Below, one piece after another: positions 36,375 through 45,893 of a stretch of DNA of 64,000 bases. A program made the position numbers and the translations under genes. This stretch comes from Methanolobus vulcani (GTDB lineage Archaea > Halobacteriota > Methanosarcinia > Methanosarcinales > Methanosarcinaceae), in assembly GCF_006546655.1 (NCBI RefSeq), contig NZ_VIAQ01000012.1, positions 248,001 to 312,000 of the forward strand. Direction: 5' to 3'. Position 1 is the first letter of the stretch. Each line of letters opens with the position of its first letter. Under the pieces are notes generated by a model. The model searched no databases, was not told where the DNA came from, and saw only the letters and a list, made by a program, of their open reading frames with translations.

Positions 36375-37000
36375 TGACCAGGCAACTTGACAATTTTCTG
36401 ATTGATGCATTCAAGGAGATAGGCAGTATAGGTATGGGAAATGCTACTACTGCCCTGTCCCAGCTTATTGAGAAAAGAGTGCAGTTAAACCTTTCAGATG
36501 CACGTTTGTTTGAACCGTCTGCTATTATCGACATAATACCGGACTCCATTACAATGACCGGTATAATGATCCCGATCCACGGGGATATGAATGGTCTTGT
36601 AATGCTGCTGTTTGAGTTTGGCAATGCTGTTTATCTGAGCAACCTGCTGTTACAAAGTATCGAGCATGAGGATGACCCCAGTATTTATGAGTCTGCTCTT
36701 CTTGAAACAGGAAACATTATTGCCGGATCATATCTGAATTCACTTTCATCTTTCCTTAATCTTAAGATCATGCATTCTGTGCCGGACATAAGTATCGGCA
36801 ATATTGAGGAGATCCTGAAAAAGAGCCTCAATATGATGCATAAAGAACCGGAAGGAATACTGAACATGGAAACAATGTTTATGGTTTACACATCTGAAAA
36901 AGACGTCGGAGCCGGCACTATCTATGGAGATATGTTCCTTCTGCTGGAAGAGGAATCGCTTGACAGGATGCAAAATTCCATTCAGGAAATGCTGAAATGA
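36374..37000 (+). CDS. cheC: CheC-family phosphatase, paralogue 4
   Basis: 208 residues. Site 1 reads DAFKEIGSIGMGNATTALSQL, where Ser replaces the catalytic Asn. Site 2 is intact (SALLETGNIIAGSYLNSLSSF). It starts within the stop codon of the membrane protein gene, so the two are translationally coupled. Confidence 0.87.
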   Translation: MTRQLDNFLIDAFKEIGSIGMGNATTALSQLIEKRVQLNLSDARLFEPSAIIDIIPDSITMTGIMIPIHGDMNGLVMLLFEFGNAVYLSNLLLQSIEHEDDPSIYESALLETGNIIAGSYLNSLSSFLNLKIMHSVPDISIGNIEEILKKSLNMMHKEPEGILNMETMFMVYTSEKDVGAGTIYGDMFLLLEEESLDRMQNSIQEMLK

Positions 37001-37037
37001 CTTTACAATTATGAATCAGGTTTTACGGTTGAACTAT

Positions 37038-37481
37038 ATGAAAAATATCTGGACACAGCATCTGGAACGATCAAATAATGATGATCGAAACGGGGAAAGC
37101 ACGTTTTCACAGATGCTACACTCTCTTGTCAGAATTGAGAATGGTAGCTATCTACGGGCAACCAGCACAGATACTCCGGGAATTGGAAATCGAACTGATG
37201 AAACTGCTCTTTACAAGGCAGAAACAGAGGTCCAAATCTGGGAGGCTGATAGTCATAAAGGGTACGAACTTGGAATAGATTCCCTGAAAAAAGATAGTGT
37301 AAAACTAATCATGGCAGAGGATGGACAACTTATCCTCAGATACAACGTTGCCGGTGAAACACCATTTGAAATGGCTGTGAAATCTGAAGACGATGCTCTG
37401 AATATTATAGCGGAAGATAATGCAACAACTGAACAGCTTTACCCGGCTAACCCGGAGCTTAAATGGATTAAAATAACATAA
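37038..37481 (+). CDS. Unknown protein at the end of the che operon
   Basis: 147 residues from the ATG at 37038 (GGTTGA upstream); an ATG at 37011 lacks a ribosome site. The N-terminal third is polar and probably disordered. The rest looks beta-rich (EVQIWEADSHKGYELGIDSLKK, QLILRYNVAGETPFEMAVKSEDDA). It has no cysteines and no membrane segment. Not recognised. By position it belongs to the chemotaxis transcript, ending just before a strong new promoter. Confidence 0.5.
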   Translation: MKNIWTQHLERSNNDDRNGESTFSQMLHSLVRIENGSYLRATSTDTPGIGNRTDETALYKAETEVQIWEADSHKGYELGIDSLKKDSVKLIMAEDGQLILRYNVAGETPFEMAVKSEDDALNIIAEDNATTEQLYPANPELKWIKIT

Positions 37482-37538
37482 CTTTAATATTAATCTATTA
37501 ATTCAATGGCAAAGAATAAAAACCATAACAACAATTAA

Positions 37539-37550
37539 TATATAAATATA
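37539..37550 (+). promoter_or_regulatory. TATA box of the Cys/His protein pair
   Basis: TATATAAATATA lies about 50 bases before the start codon at 37596 in a very AT-rich gap; transcription would begin near 37575. The pair that follows thus seems to have a promoter of its own, apart from the che operon. Confidence 0.55.
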
Positions 37551-37595
37551 GTATAATAACTAATCGGACCCGAGAGATAAAGGAGACCTATAATT

Positions 37596-38222
37596 ATGAT
37601 GGACATTGCAATTTACTCGCTTGTTGATGACATGGTTAGCAAAGCAGGAACAGAAGGTGTCGTAGAATACTGGCTTCGTGTAGGTGAGAGCTATGCAGAA
37701 AGGATGGGCAAAGAAGCATATGTGGGATGGCCTGCCTTTAATGTGGCAATGAAGGATGGAAGGACATCTCTCACTGTAGAAGGTGATGTTAATGTCCAGA
37801 CCGACCTCGCTATCACAGATAAGGATGGAGATGTCATCGGTTATGTCTATGCTTTAAAAGTGTGCCCAATGGCACCTACCATGGGAAGATACATTTCAAG
37901 AATCGGCCCAATACCTGATTCTGACACCGACGTGGCTGACAGCTATAATAACCGTGTAAGAGATTCAGCTGTTTCTAATTACTGCATTACTCACCAGAAA
38001 TTCAGGGAAGTTGCAGCTAACAATATTACTGTTGCAAAACAGGCCCTTGAATGTCTGCATCTTGCAAACAAAGGAATGACCGGTGAAGTGAAAATGGTAC
38101 AGGAAAACCTTGCCAGGATCAATGTTGACGAGAGACACATTAAAAGTATTCTCAGAAATGCATCCTGCGTGTTCGCTCTTATTGTTAAAGGCAAGAGTGC
38201 AGGCGAGGAGATTATAGATTAA
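37596..38222 (+). CDS. Unknown Cys/His-motif protein A (paralogue of the next gene)
   Basis: 208 residues, soluble. Shared with the next protein are ALKVCPMAP..RYISRIG, DSYN, SNYCITHQKFREVA and a late NASCVFALIV. The three conserved Cys and one His suggest a metal, haem or cluster site or a thiol centre; this is inference. The layout slightly recalls ATC-hydrolase/V4R-like sensor folds, but I cannot name the family. GGAG stands upstream of two successive ATG codons. Confidence 0.65.
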   Translation: MMDIAIYSLVDDMVSKAGTEGVVEYWLRVGESYAERMGKEAYVGWPAFNVAMKDGRTSLTVEGDVNVQTDLAITDKDGDVIGYVYALKVCPMAPTMGRYISRIGPIPDSDTDVADSYNNRVRDSAVSNYCITHQKFREVAANNITVAKQALECLHLANKGMTGEVKMVQENLARINVDERHIKSILRNASCVFALIVKGKSAGEEIID

Positions 38223-38232
38223 AGGTGATCAT

Positions 38233-38838
38233 ATGGCTGAAAATATAGAATCCAATCCTTTTGTTGATGTTTCAGTGTTCCTGTTCTTTGAGGATATTTC
38301 CGATAAGCAGGGTGTTGAAGGTTTTACCAATTACATGGTTGGCCAGGCAGAATCACTGGCAAAATCCGTACCTGAGGAAGAATACCAGACCTGGGATGAC
38401 TTTGCAAATGCTGTAATTAACGGTGAATCCGTACTTTCATCATTTGAGCATATCGGACAGATAAGTAAATATGGTTTTGTCACAAAGGTGTGCCCATTCT
38501 CCAAAGCCATCAGGGAATACATTAAGAGAATCGGTAACTTCAACCCGGTTCATATGGAAGCAACAGACCATTATAATCACACAATACAGCCTTCTGCCGC
38601 ACACAGTGCATGCATGATGCACCAGACTTACCGCAAGGAAGTTGCAAAGAGAATTAAGATTGGCGGCAAACCACTTCAGTATGCTCAGATCGCAGCAAAG
38701 GCATATACAGGTAAGATAGCACTCCCACCAGAATCATGGAAGAAAGTCCTGCTTGAGAAAGCTGGAATTTCCGAAACCCAGGGATTCATGGAAATGAGGG
38801 AGAACAGTTGCCTGTATCTTCTTTATGTTGAAGAATAA
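38233..38838 (+). CDS. Unknown Cys/His-motif protein B (paralogue of the previous gene)
   Basis: 201 residues. It aligns with the previous protein over its whole length: VFLFFEDISDKQGVEGFTNYMVGQAESLA at the start, TKVCPFSKAIREYIKRIG in the middle, DHYNH, HSACMMHQTYRKEVAKRI, and ENSCLYLLYV at the end. The Cys and His positions are kept although general identity is low. GGTGA lies four bases before the ATG. The two genes are 10 bases apart and probably form a heteromer. Confidence 0.65.
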   Translation: MAENIESNPFVDVSVFLFFEDISDKQGVEGFTNYMVGQAESLAKSVPEEEYQTWDDFANAVINGESVLSSFEHIGQISKYGFVTKVCPFSKAIREYIKRIGNFNPVHMEATDHYNHTIQPSAAHSACMMHQTYRKEVAKRIKIGGKPLQYAQIAAKAYTGKIALPPESWKKVLLEKAGISETQGFMEMRENSCLYLLYVEE

Positions 38839-38853
38839 GAGAGAAACATTTTG

Positions 38854-38876
38854 GAGCAGTAAAGTATATACTGCTC
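38854..38876 (+). terminator. Hairpin between the Cys/His pair and the permease gene
   Basis: GAGCAGTA, seven-base loop, TACTGCTC: a perfect 8-bp stem 16 bases after the stop codon of protein B and 20 bases before the permease ATG. It can end the first transcript or lie in the leader of the second. Confidence 0.5.
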
Positions 38877-38895
38877 TAAAACTGATTTTCTATTA

Positions 38896-40176
38896 ATGGA
38901 ACCTATAATCATTTTCCTTTTTTCTTTACTTCTAATCCTCATTCTCACAGCAAAGCTTAGATTGCACCCTTTTATTAGTCTGATTATTACATCTGCCATC
39001 ATAGGAATACTTGCAGGTGAAGCATCTACAACGATAGAAACGATTACATCCGGCATGGGGAAAGTATTCTCACATTTTGCTATAATCATCGCTGCCGGAA
39101 GCATTATAGGGCTTATACTGCACAGAACAGGTGGAGCAAAACTAATTGCCAGCGATATTATAATGATATCAAAAAAGCCGCTTTTCGGCCTGAATATACT
39201 TGGATTTATTTTTGCAGTACCACTTATGTGCTGCATCCTTGCCTATGTGATATTCATCCCGGTTGCAAGAGAGATACGAATCAGGGAAGGATTTCCAAAT
39301 GTTCTGACGGCATCAGTACTTGTTTTTGGAACTCTGGCATCGTACAATCTAATATACCCATCCCCAGTTGTTTATTCTGCCGTTTATGATTTAGGAATTA
39401 ATGCCAGTGATGTGATGATTCCCGGAATTATAATTTCGTTTATTGTTTCTATTACAGGATACTTCTATGCTACGAAATTCTGCAAAACAGGAGATATTAG
39501 TAATTTCATAGTTGACACTGAAACAGAAAATAAGAATATGAATACTCCCAGCAGGATGGCTGCTTACTCTCCAATTGCTATTCCTGTTGCATTAATCCTT
39601 ACAGATGTATTCACAAACATAGCCATATTTGACATTCTGGGTGAACCTGACATGGCACTATTAATCGGAGTTGTCATGGCGATATTCTTTGCTTACAGGC
39701 AGTACAGCTTTGATTCTGTAAGAGAATGGGTTGAAAAAGCAATCAAAAGAAGCGGTGTGGTAATTCTGGATATGTGTGGAGGCGGCGCACTTGGTGCCAC
39801 TCTCGCAATGACAGGAGTTGGTCAGGAGATGGGAACCTTTCTTTCAGGATTACCTTTACCTGCAATACTTGTGCCTTTCCTCATTGCAGTTGCAATACAG
39901 AGCGTACAGGGTTCCCGTGTTGTCACTATGCTGGTCGCACCTTCAATAGTTATACCTCTTGTACCGGTGCTTGGCCTACCACCGGTCATCGTGCTCTTTT
40001 CAATGGCATCAGGAACGTTCCTAATATCACACTTTAATGATCCGTTCTTCTGGATATATAAGGATCTGGCAGAACTGGAAACATCTGAGGTTCTGAGAAG
40101 TTATACGCTGGGTGGTGCAGTGATGGGAATTAGCAGTCTGATGCTTACAGGTGTAGCATATATGCTGTTCTACTGA
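38896..40176 (+). CDS. GntP-family permease (gluconate/organic acid type)
   Basis: 426 residues with about twelve hydrophobic segments. GntP features seen are LRLHPFISLIITSAIIGILAG, FGLNILGFIFAVPLMCCILAYVIFIP, and a C-terminal SHFNDPFFWIYKDL, a strongly conserved motif of the family. It should bring in a hydroxy acid with protons. The substrate in a methanogen is unknown. No ribosome site is seen. Confidence 0.88.
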   Translation: MEPIIIFLFSLLLILILTAKLRLHPFISLIITSAIIGILAGEASTTIETITSGMGKVFSHFAIIIAAGSIIGLILHRTGGAKLIASDIIMISKKPLFGLNILGFIFAVPLMCCILAYVIFIPVAREIRIREGFPNVLTASVLVFGTLASYNLIYPSPVVYSAVYDLGINASDVMIPGIIISFIVSITGYFYATKFCKTGDISNFIVDTETENKNMNTPSRMAAYSPIAIPVALILTDVFTNIAIFDILGEPDMALLIGVVMAIFFAYRQYSFDSVREWVEKAIKRSGVVILDMCGGGALGATLAMTGVGQEMGTFLSGLPLPAILVPFLIAVAIQSVQGSRVVTMLVAPSIVIPLVPVLGLPPVIVLFSMASGTFLISHFNDPFFWIYKDLAELETSEVLRSYTLGGAVMGISSLMLTGVAYMLFY

Positions 40177-40236
40177 ATGAAAAATATCAAAATGCAAAAT
40201 GAATTCAAGAGCAAATTAATCCAAAAAAGAAAAGAC

Positions 40237-40257
40237 ATGACCGGTCAGACCGGTCAT
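40237..40257 (-). terminator. Terminator of the fpo operon (possibly bidirectional)
   Basis: ATGACCGGT, loop of three, ACCGGTCAT: a perfect 9-bp stem 12 bases beyond the fpoO stop, followed on the minus strand by a T-rich run. The GntP gene converges from the other side. Confidence 0.75.
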
Positions 40258-40269
40258 CTGTTTTAACGT

Positions 40270-40632
40270 TTAATGATGTGCGTGTTCGTCTTCAGCCTTC
40301 TGCTTTTCCCATGACTCGTGTGCCTCGTTGATTGAAGCAAGGCACTTCTTGCAGAGATGTACTGTATCAGGGTCAGCGCCTTTTGAGAATGAAGGCCTGC
40401 TGATTGTAACATCGTACAACTGTGCGATTGCACCACAGAAATCACATACACCTGCTGTTCCGCAGCTTGGTGACTCTTCCAGTGCATCATGGGCTTTTTT
40501 ACCTGCATTAAGGCATCCTTCGCAAAGTCCCTGCCACATTCCATGAGGATAGGAATTCTCATACTTTGGTTTGAATACCCTTACAGGAACCACTGTTGGA
40601 ATTCCGACTCCACAAAGATCGCAATCTGTCAT
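40270..40632 (-). CDS. fpoO: FpoO, F420H2 dehydrogenase subunit O
   Basis: 120 residues, beginning MTDCDLCGVGIPTVVPVRVFKPKYEN. Four CxxC pairs (CDLC, CEGC, CDFC, CKKC) suggest zinc or iron-sulphur sites. The position as last gene behind fpoN and the His-rich tail match FpoO of Methanosarcina, whose role in the complex is not settled. The start overlaps the fpoN stop. Confidence 0.88.
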   Translation of the reverse strand: MTDCDLCGVGIPTVVPVRVFKPKYENSYPHGMWQGLCEGCLNAGKKAHDALEESPSCGTAGVCDFCGAIAQLYDVTISRPSFSKGADPDTVHLCKKCLASINEAHESWEKQKAEDEHAHH

Positions 40633-40633
40633 T

Positions 40634-42085
40634 TTACATACCTCCTGTGAGCAGTACTGATGCTGCTTCCATTGCCCAGTGGACAAATGGCTCTGACCAG
40701 AAACCAAGTGCAAGTACACCAACTGCTGCAATTATCATTGCAATGGTATATGGGAATGGTTCTGAGACTTTCTCACTGTCTGTTGGTAGGAAGTACATGT
40801 ACTTGACAATCTTTGCATAATAGCCCAGTGAAATTGCACTGTTAAGAATTGCAATTACAGCGAGCCATACAAAGCCTGACTGGATGGTTGATGAGAACAA
40901 TACAAACTTGCTCATATAACCTGCTGTGAGCGGGATACCTGCAAGAGCAAATACGAATATTGTCATACAGAGAGCTGTTATTGGCATTCTCTTTCCAAGA
41001 CCTCTGAAGTTTTCAATGTGGTCTGGGTCAGCTGAATCCTTGTTCTCTGAAAGTACCATGTATGTCACAGCTGCAGTTGCAATGAAAGCTCCTGCTTTCA
41101 TGAAACCATGTGACAGTGCATAGAATATTCCACCGCCAAGTGCAATTGGTGTGAGTACCACAAATGCCATTGTGATGTAACCTGCCTGTGCAAGTGAAGA
41201 GTATGCAAGCATTCTCTTAACACTTGTCTGTTTAAGGGCTACAACGTTACCGTATGTCATTGTGATGACTGCAAGTATTGCAAAAGCGATCTGCCAGTCT
41301 GCCTTAAGAGCGATGAGTGCAACCACAAATACCTTGAGAGCTGCTACGATACCCATCTTCTTTGAACCTGCTGCAAGCAGTGCTGATACAACTGATGGTG
41401 AACCCTGGTATGTGTCAGGCGCCCACATATGGAATGGTACAAGAGCGATCTTGAAACCGAATCCTGCAAGCAGAAGAACTACTGCAACAATTCCAATCGG
41501 GCTTGATGCAAGTGTAGCTGAGTTTGCTGCAATTTCAGGAATACTTGTTGTACCGGTTGCTCCGTAGACATATGAGATACCAAGAAGCATAAGTGCTGCT
41601 GAAAGTGAACCGATGATGAAGTACTTCATAGCGGCTTCCAGTGACTTGATATTCTTCTTCTCAAAGCCTGCAAGTGCATATGTTGCAAGACTTGCAAGTT
41701 CGAATGCAACGAAAAGTACCATGAGGTCGTTTGCTGATGCAACGAACATCATACCGATTGTTGCGAAGAGTCCAAGGGTAAAGAACTCTTCTGTGTTGCT
41801 GTTGCCTTCAGTGTATTTGATTCCTGCAATCGTGAAGAGTAATGCGACAACAAGGAAGACTATCTTGAAGAACTGTGACAGCGCATCAATTGACACCGTA
41901 TTGTAGAATAACAATGCTTCTGTTCCAAGACTTGAAACTGTCAGTGCCAAGGCAATCAGGACACCAAGGGATGCCAGATAGCCAAGTATCTTCTTTGAAT
42001 CTGTTGGAAGGAACAGTCCGATAAGCAATACTGCCAGTCCTGTTACCGCAATGGTGAGTTCAGGTGCTACTAACATAAGATTCAT
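40634..42085 (-). CDS. fpoN: FpoN, proton-pumping membrane subunit (NuoN-like)
   Basis: 483 residues with about fourteen membrane helices. The antiporter-like core is seen in ALVPFHMWAPDTYQGSPSVVSALLAAGSKK and RMLAYSSLAQAGY. It is one of the three pumping subunits that couple F420H2 oxidation by methanophenazine to H+ export. GGGGGTG precedes the ATG. Confidence 0.96.
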   Translation of the reverse strand: MNLMLVAPELTIAVTGLAVLLIGLFLPTDSKKILGYLASLGVLIALALTVSSLGTEALLFYNTVSIDALSQFFKIVFLVVALLFTIAGIKYTEGNSNTEEFFTLGLFATIGMMFVASANDLMVLFVAFELASLATYALAGFEKKNIKSLEAAMKYFIIGSLSAALMLLGISYVYGATGTTSIPEIAANSATLASSPIGIVAVVLLLAGFGFKIALVPFHMWAPDTYQGSPSVVSALLAAGSKKMGIVAALKVFVVALIALKADWQIAFAILAVITMTYGNVVALKQTSVKRMLAYSSLAQAGYITMAFVVLTPIALGGGIFYALSHGFMKAGAFIATAAVTYMVLSENKDSADPDHIENFRGLGKRMPITALCMTIFVFALAGIPLTAGYMSKFVLFSSTIQSGFVWLAVIAILNSAISLGYYAKIVKYMYFLPTDSEKVSEPFPYTIAMIIAAVGVLALGFWSEPFVHWAMEAASVLLTGGM

Positions 42086-42088
42086 AAT

Positions 42089-43576
42089 TTACACCCCCAT
42101 TGCAGCCATCAGGCTGACTATGTGCTCTGAGTTCGTCATCATCATATCAAATACCGGGTTTGGATGAAGTCCGAAGTACAGTATGAGTATAGCAATGACT
42201 CCCATTGAAAAAGTCTGGAAGGTATTAATATCTGTAACTGTACCGAGTTTCTCGTTATAGACACCAAACATAGCCCTCTGGAGAGCCCAAAGGTGATATG
42301 CTGCTGTTATCACAATGGCAAGCACTGCAATTATCACATATGATGGCAGGTTCACGAAGCTTCCTGCAAGTACGGATACTTCTGCAATGAAACCAGTGAG
42401 ACCTGGAAGTCCAAGGGATGCCATAAATGTCAGTACCATAATGACTGCCAGCTTTGGCATTTTCTGTGCAAGACCACCAAGATCGTTCATTATCCTTGTA
42501 CCTGTTGTGTTGTTGATAACACCACATGACATGAACATAATGCTCATGATAAGTCCGTGTGAGAACTGCTGGAACATTGCTCCTGACACAGAGAGTGATA
42601 TCAGACCGGCTGCACCGAGTGTTACATAGCCCATGTGACTTACACTGGAGTATGCAACCATTCTCTTCATGTCCTTCTGTGAGAGTGCAAGGAATGCACC
42701 GTAGAGAACACTTACAGAACCGAGAGCTGCCATGATGGTTATCATCAGGTTTGGTGATGCAGTGAATGGCAACATTGGAAGCATGACCTTAAAGAGACCA
42801 TATCCACCGATCTTGAGCATGACAAAGAGCACACTGCCGGCAGTTGGTGCCTCAGTATATGCATCTGGAAGCCATGAGTGGAATGGGAAACTTGGGATCT
42901 TCACAATGAAACCGAAGAGCAGTGCAAGGAAAATCATATCCTTTGCAATTCCGGATTCAATGAACTGGAACTGGCTGATAAGCGTTGGTATGTCCAACGT
43001 TGGAGTTCCTGTCATGTCCCATGCTGCGAAGTAAAGTCCGAATATACCTAGCAACATCACAAGGGACGCCACGTGAGTATAGATAAAGAACTTAATTGCT
43101 GCTTTATGTTTGTTGGGTCCTCCCCATATGCTCACCATGAAGAAGAGCGGAATGAGTGTAAGTTCCCAGAATATGTAGAACAGGAAGAAGTCCAGTGCGG
43201 CGAATACACCGATTACTGCACCCTCTGTTGCGAGTATGCATGCATAGAACTTGTTTGGTGATTTCCTGTCATCGTTCCATGTGAAGAGAACGAGCAGTGG
43301 AAGTACAATTGCATTGAGAAGAATCAATGGCATTGCGATTCCGTCAACACCGAGATGGTAGGTAATTCCAAGGGATGGTACCCACTGTGCAAGTTCCTCA
43401 AATTGGTTATCTGCTATAGTGCTATCGAAGTTAAAGTACATGTATACTGTAAGTAACAGTACAATAACAGTACCGGCAAGTGCTATTACTCTTGCCTGTT
43501 CTTTTGTTTTTGTTAATAATGCAAGTGCTGCAAATATCAGAGGTATCAGCACGATCATTGAAAGTATCGGCATCAT
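42089..43576 (-). CDS. fpoM: FpoM, proton-pumping membrane subunit (NuoM-like)
   Basis: 495 residues. FFIYTHVASLVMLLGI, IPSFPFHSWLPDAYTEAPTAGSVLFVMLKIGGYG and KRMVAYSSVSHMGYVTLG are NuoM hallmarks, including the Lys and His of the proton path. GGAGGT lies six bases before the ATG. Its first base is shared with the end of fpoL. Confidence 0.97.
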   Translation of the reverse strand: MMPILSMIVLIPLIFAALALLTKTKEQARVIALAGTVIVLLLTVYMYFNFDSTIADNQFEELAQWVPSLGITYHLGVDGIAMPLILLNAIVLPLLVLFTWNDDRKSPNKFYACILATEGAVIGVFAALDFFLFYIFWELTLIPLFFMVSIWGGPNKHKAAIKFFIYTHVASLVMLLGIFGLYFAAWDMTGTPTLDIPTLISQFQFIESGIAKDMIFLALLFGFIVKIPSFPFHSWLPDAYTEAPTAGSVLFVMLKIGGYGLFKVMLPMLPFTASPNLMITIMAALGSVSVLYGAFLALSQKDMKRMVAYSSVSHMGYVTLGAAGLISLSVSGAMFQQFSHGLIMSIMFMSCGVINNTTGTRIMNDLGGLAQKMPKLAVIMVLTFMASLGLPGLTGFIAEVSVLAGSFVNLPSYVIIAVLAIVITAAYHLWALQRAMFGVYNEKLGTVTDINTFQTFSMGVIAILILYFGLHPNPVFDMMMTNSEHIVSLMAAMGV

Positions 43577-45588
43577 CAGAGTACCTCCATTACCACTTTA
43601 ATGAGAATGACCAGAAGACTTACTCCGGTAATTACTGCTGTGGCATAATTCTGTACTGCTCCTGTCTGGAACTGACGCAGTGATTCACCAGCTTCCAGTG
43701 TAAAGTCACTGAACCATTTAACAATCCAGTCAAATCCTCTGTCAACTGCACGTCCTGCAAAGGCAAAGCCTTCGTAGATTACCTTGACTGAGATAAAGTT
43801 GGTGAATATGGAATTCTGGTAGTACCTGTTGTACAGGAGTTTGTAAATAGGGTTGTTTCTTGATACAAGCTTGTCCATGTTGACAATCTTAAGTCCGTAG
43901 ATCAGGAATGTAATTACAAGACCTGCAAGTGCCATGATGAGTGGTAGCCAGAGTATAAGCATTGGCTCTTCACCTGCATGTTCTGCAAGGTGATAACCAC
44001 CGAGCGTTGCCAGGCTTGAAATATCCATGTTTACGAAGTTGTTCACGAATGTCTCACTCACGAATGTGTTGAATGTCTTGGTTGTAAGTCCACCGAAGAC
44101 CAGTGCACACAGTGCGAGTATTGAAAGTGGGATTGTCATTGATGCAGGGGACTCGTGACCACCGTAATCTGTACGTGGCTTACCATAGAATGTCATGAAG
44201 ATAAGCCTGAAGATATAGATGGAAGTCAGCAGAGCTGCTGCGATTGAGAAGATATATGGCAACCATGTACCTGTTGTCTCTCCGAAGAGGTATGCATTCT
44301 CAATGATTGCATCCTTACTGAAGAAACCACTTGTACCGATGGATGTGCCTGGAATACCTATTCCGGTAAGTGCCAGTGAAGCAATAATCATTGTAATTGC
44401 TGTAATTGGCATTACCTTTGCAACGCCTCCCAGCTGTCTCATATCGTGTGTACCGACTGCGTGAATCACACTACCAGCACACAGGAAGAGAAGAGCCTTG
44501 AAGAATGCGTGGTTGATCAGGTGGAAAAGAGCAATACCGACTGCTTCAGATCCTACTGCTGCACCTACACCAAGTCCAAGCATCATGTAACCGAGCTGAC
44601 TTACTGTAGAGTATGCGAGTACACGCTTAAGGTCGTTCATGACAATTCCCATTGTTCCTGCGAATATTGCAGTGAAAGCACCAACGTATGCTACTACCAT
44701 GAGTGAGTCCGGAGCTGCGATGAACATTGGGAATGTTCTTGCAACCAGATAGACACCGGCTGTAACCATTGTTGCTGCGTGTATGAGAGCTGAAACGGTT
44801 GTTGGACCTTCCATTGCATCAGGGAGCCACACATGGAGTGGGAACTGACCTGACTTACCAACAGCACCACCGAAGAATAGGAGTGTTATCAGGGTAATGT
44901 GGCTGACCTCCATTCCAAAGATGTTTGCATTAATTGCTGCAAGATCCGGAATATGTGCGAAGATCTCATCGAACCTGAGTATATAGACACCATCGGGGAC
45001 GTTGCCGTTGAATATCTTGAAAAGGTCTGAGAACAGGACAATGATACCTGTAAGGAACATTACGTCACCAATTCTGGTTGTCAGGAAAGCCTTCTTTGCT
45101 GCTGTTGCAGCGGATGGTTTCTCGAACCAGAATCCGATAAGCAGGTATGAACATACACCCACGAGCTCCCAGCAAATGAAGAGCTGAAGGATGTTATCTG
45201 AAAGAATCAGACCAAGCATTGAAGCTGTAAACAGTGCTGTCTCAGCAAAGTACCTTGAAGGTGCTTTGTCATGTGACATATAACCTGTAGAGTAGATGTG
45301 AATAAGCAGACTTACGAATGTAACCATTGTAAGCATAACTGCTGCCAGAGGATCGACAAGGATACCTACGTTGAGTATGGCAAACCAGCTATATGACTGA
45401 CTCACAACTTCTTCAGGGTTTGCAAGTAAGTTCAATGTAATTAATAGAGATATTATGAATGATGTAGCAATAGCTGCTATTGGTATTATTGCACCGCCAG
45501 TTGGCAATTTCTTCCCAAGGAAGAATGTAAGCACAAAGGCCAGTGCAGGCAGAACCGGTATTAAGAATGCAAGATTTTCGACTGCCAT
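43576..45588 (-). CDS. fpoL: FpoL, proton-pumping membrane subunit (NuoL-like)
   Basis: About 670 residues, the longest membrane subunit. The core motifs QFPLHVWLPDAMEGPTTVSALIHAATMV and RVLAYSTVSQLGYMMLG are followed by the long amphipathic helix and last membrane helix (after about residue 590) that brace the complex. The ATG at 45588 is six bases after GGTG; the frame extends three codons further. Confidence 0.97.
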   Translation of the reverse strand: MAVENLAFLIPVLPALAFVLTFFLGKKLPTGGAIIPIAAIATSFIISLLITLNLLANPEEVVSQSYSWFAILNVGILVDPLAAVMLTMVTFVSLLIHIYSTGYMSHDKAPSRYFAETALFTASMLGLILSDNILQLFICWELVGVCSYLLIGFWFEKPSAATAAKKAFLTTRIGDVMFLTGIIVLFSDLFKIFNGNVPDGVYILRFDEIFAHIPDLAAINANIFGMEVSHITLITLLFFGGAVGKSGQFPLHVWLPDAMEGPTTVSALIHAATMVTAGVYLVARTFPMFIAAPDSLMVVAYVGAFTAIFAGTMGIVMNDLKRVLAYSTVSQLGYMMLGLGVGAAVGSEAVGIALFHLINHAFFKALLFLCAGSVIHAVGTHDMRQLGGVAKVMPITAITMIIASLALTGIGIPGTSIGTSGFFSKDAIIENAYLFGETTGTWLPYIFSIAAALLTSIYIFRLIFMTFYGKPRTDYGGHESPASMTIPLSILALCALVFGGLTTKTFNTFVSETFVNNFVNMDISSLATLGGYHLAEHAGEEPMLILWLPLIMALAGLVITFLIYGLKIVNMDKLVSRNNPIYKLLYNRYYQNSIFTNFISVKVIYEGFAFAGRAVDRGFDWIVKWFSDFTLEAGESLRQFQTGAVQNYATAVITGVSLLVILIKVVMEVL

Positions 45589-45590
45589 TT

Positions 45591-45893
45591 TTACCACCTC
45601 AGTATGTTAATATGGTCAAGGCTGATCGTATCCTTCATTCTGTAAAGGGCCATGAGTATAGCAAAGCCGATTGCTGCTTCACATGCTGCAAGTGCAATGG
45701 AGAACAGTGCAAATACCTGTCCTGTAAGGTCATGGTGATAGCTTGAGAATGCTACAAGGTTAAGGTTTGCAGCATTAAGCATGAGCTCAACACACATGAG
45801 AATACGAATACCACTGCGCTGTGTCATAAGTCCGTAAAGACCTACGGAGAATATGATTGCTGCAAGAGCAAGATAAAGTGCAATTGGTATCAT
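45591..45893 (-). CDS. fpoK: FpoK, membrane subunit (NuoK-like)
   Basis: 100 residues, three helices. [30 protein letters not shown] carries the membrane Glu typical for NuoK, and the second conserved acidic residue is in [10 protein letters not shown]. The ATG overlaps the stop of the preceding gene (ATGA). Confidence 0.95.
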   Translation of the reverse strand: MIPIALYLALAAIIFSVGLYGLMTQRSGIRILMCVELMLNAANLNLVAFSSYHHDLTGQVFALFSIALAACEAAIGFAILMALYRMKDTISLDHINILRW

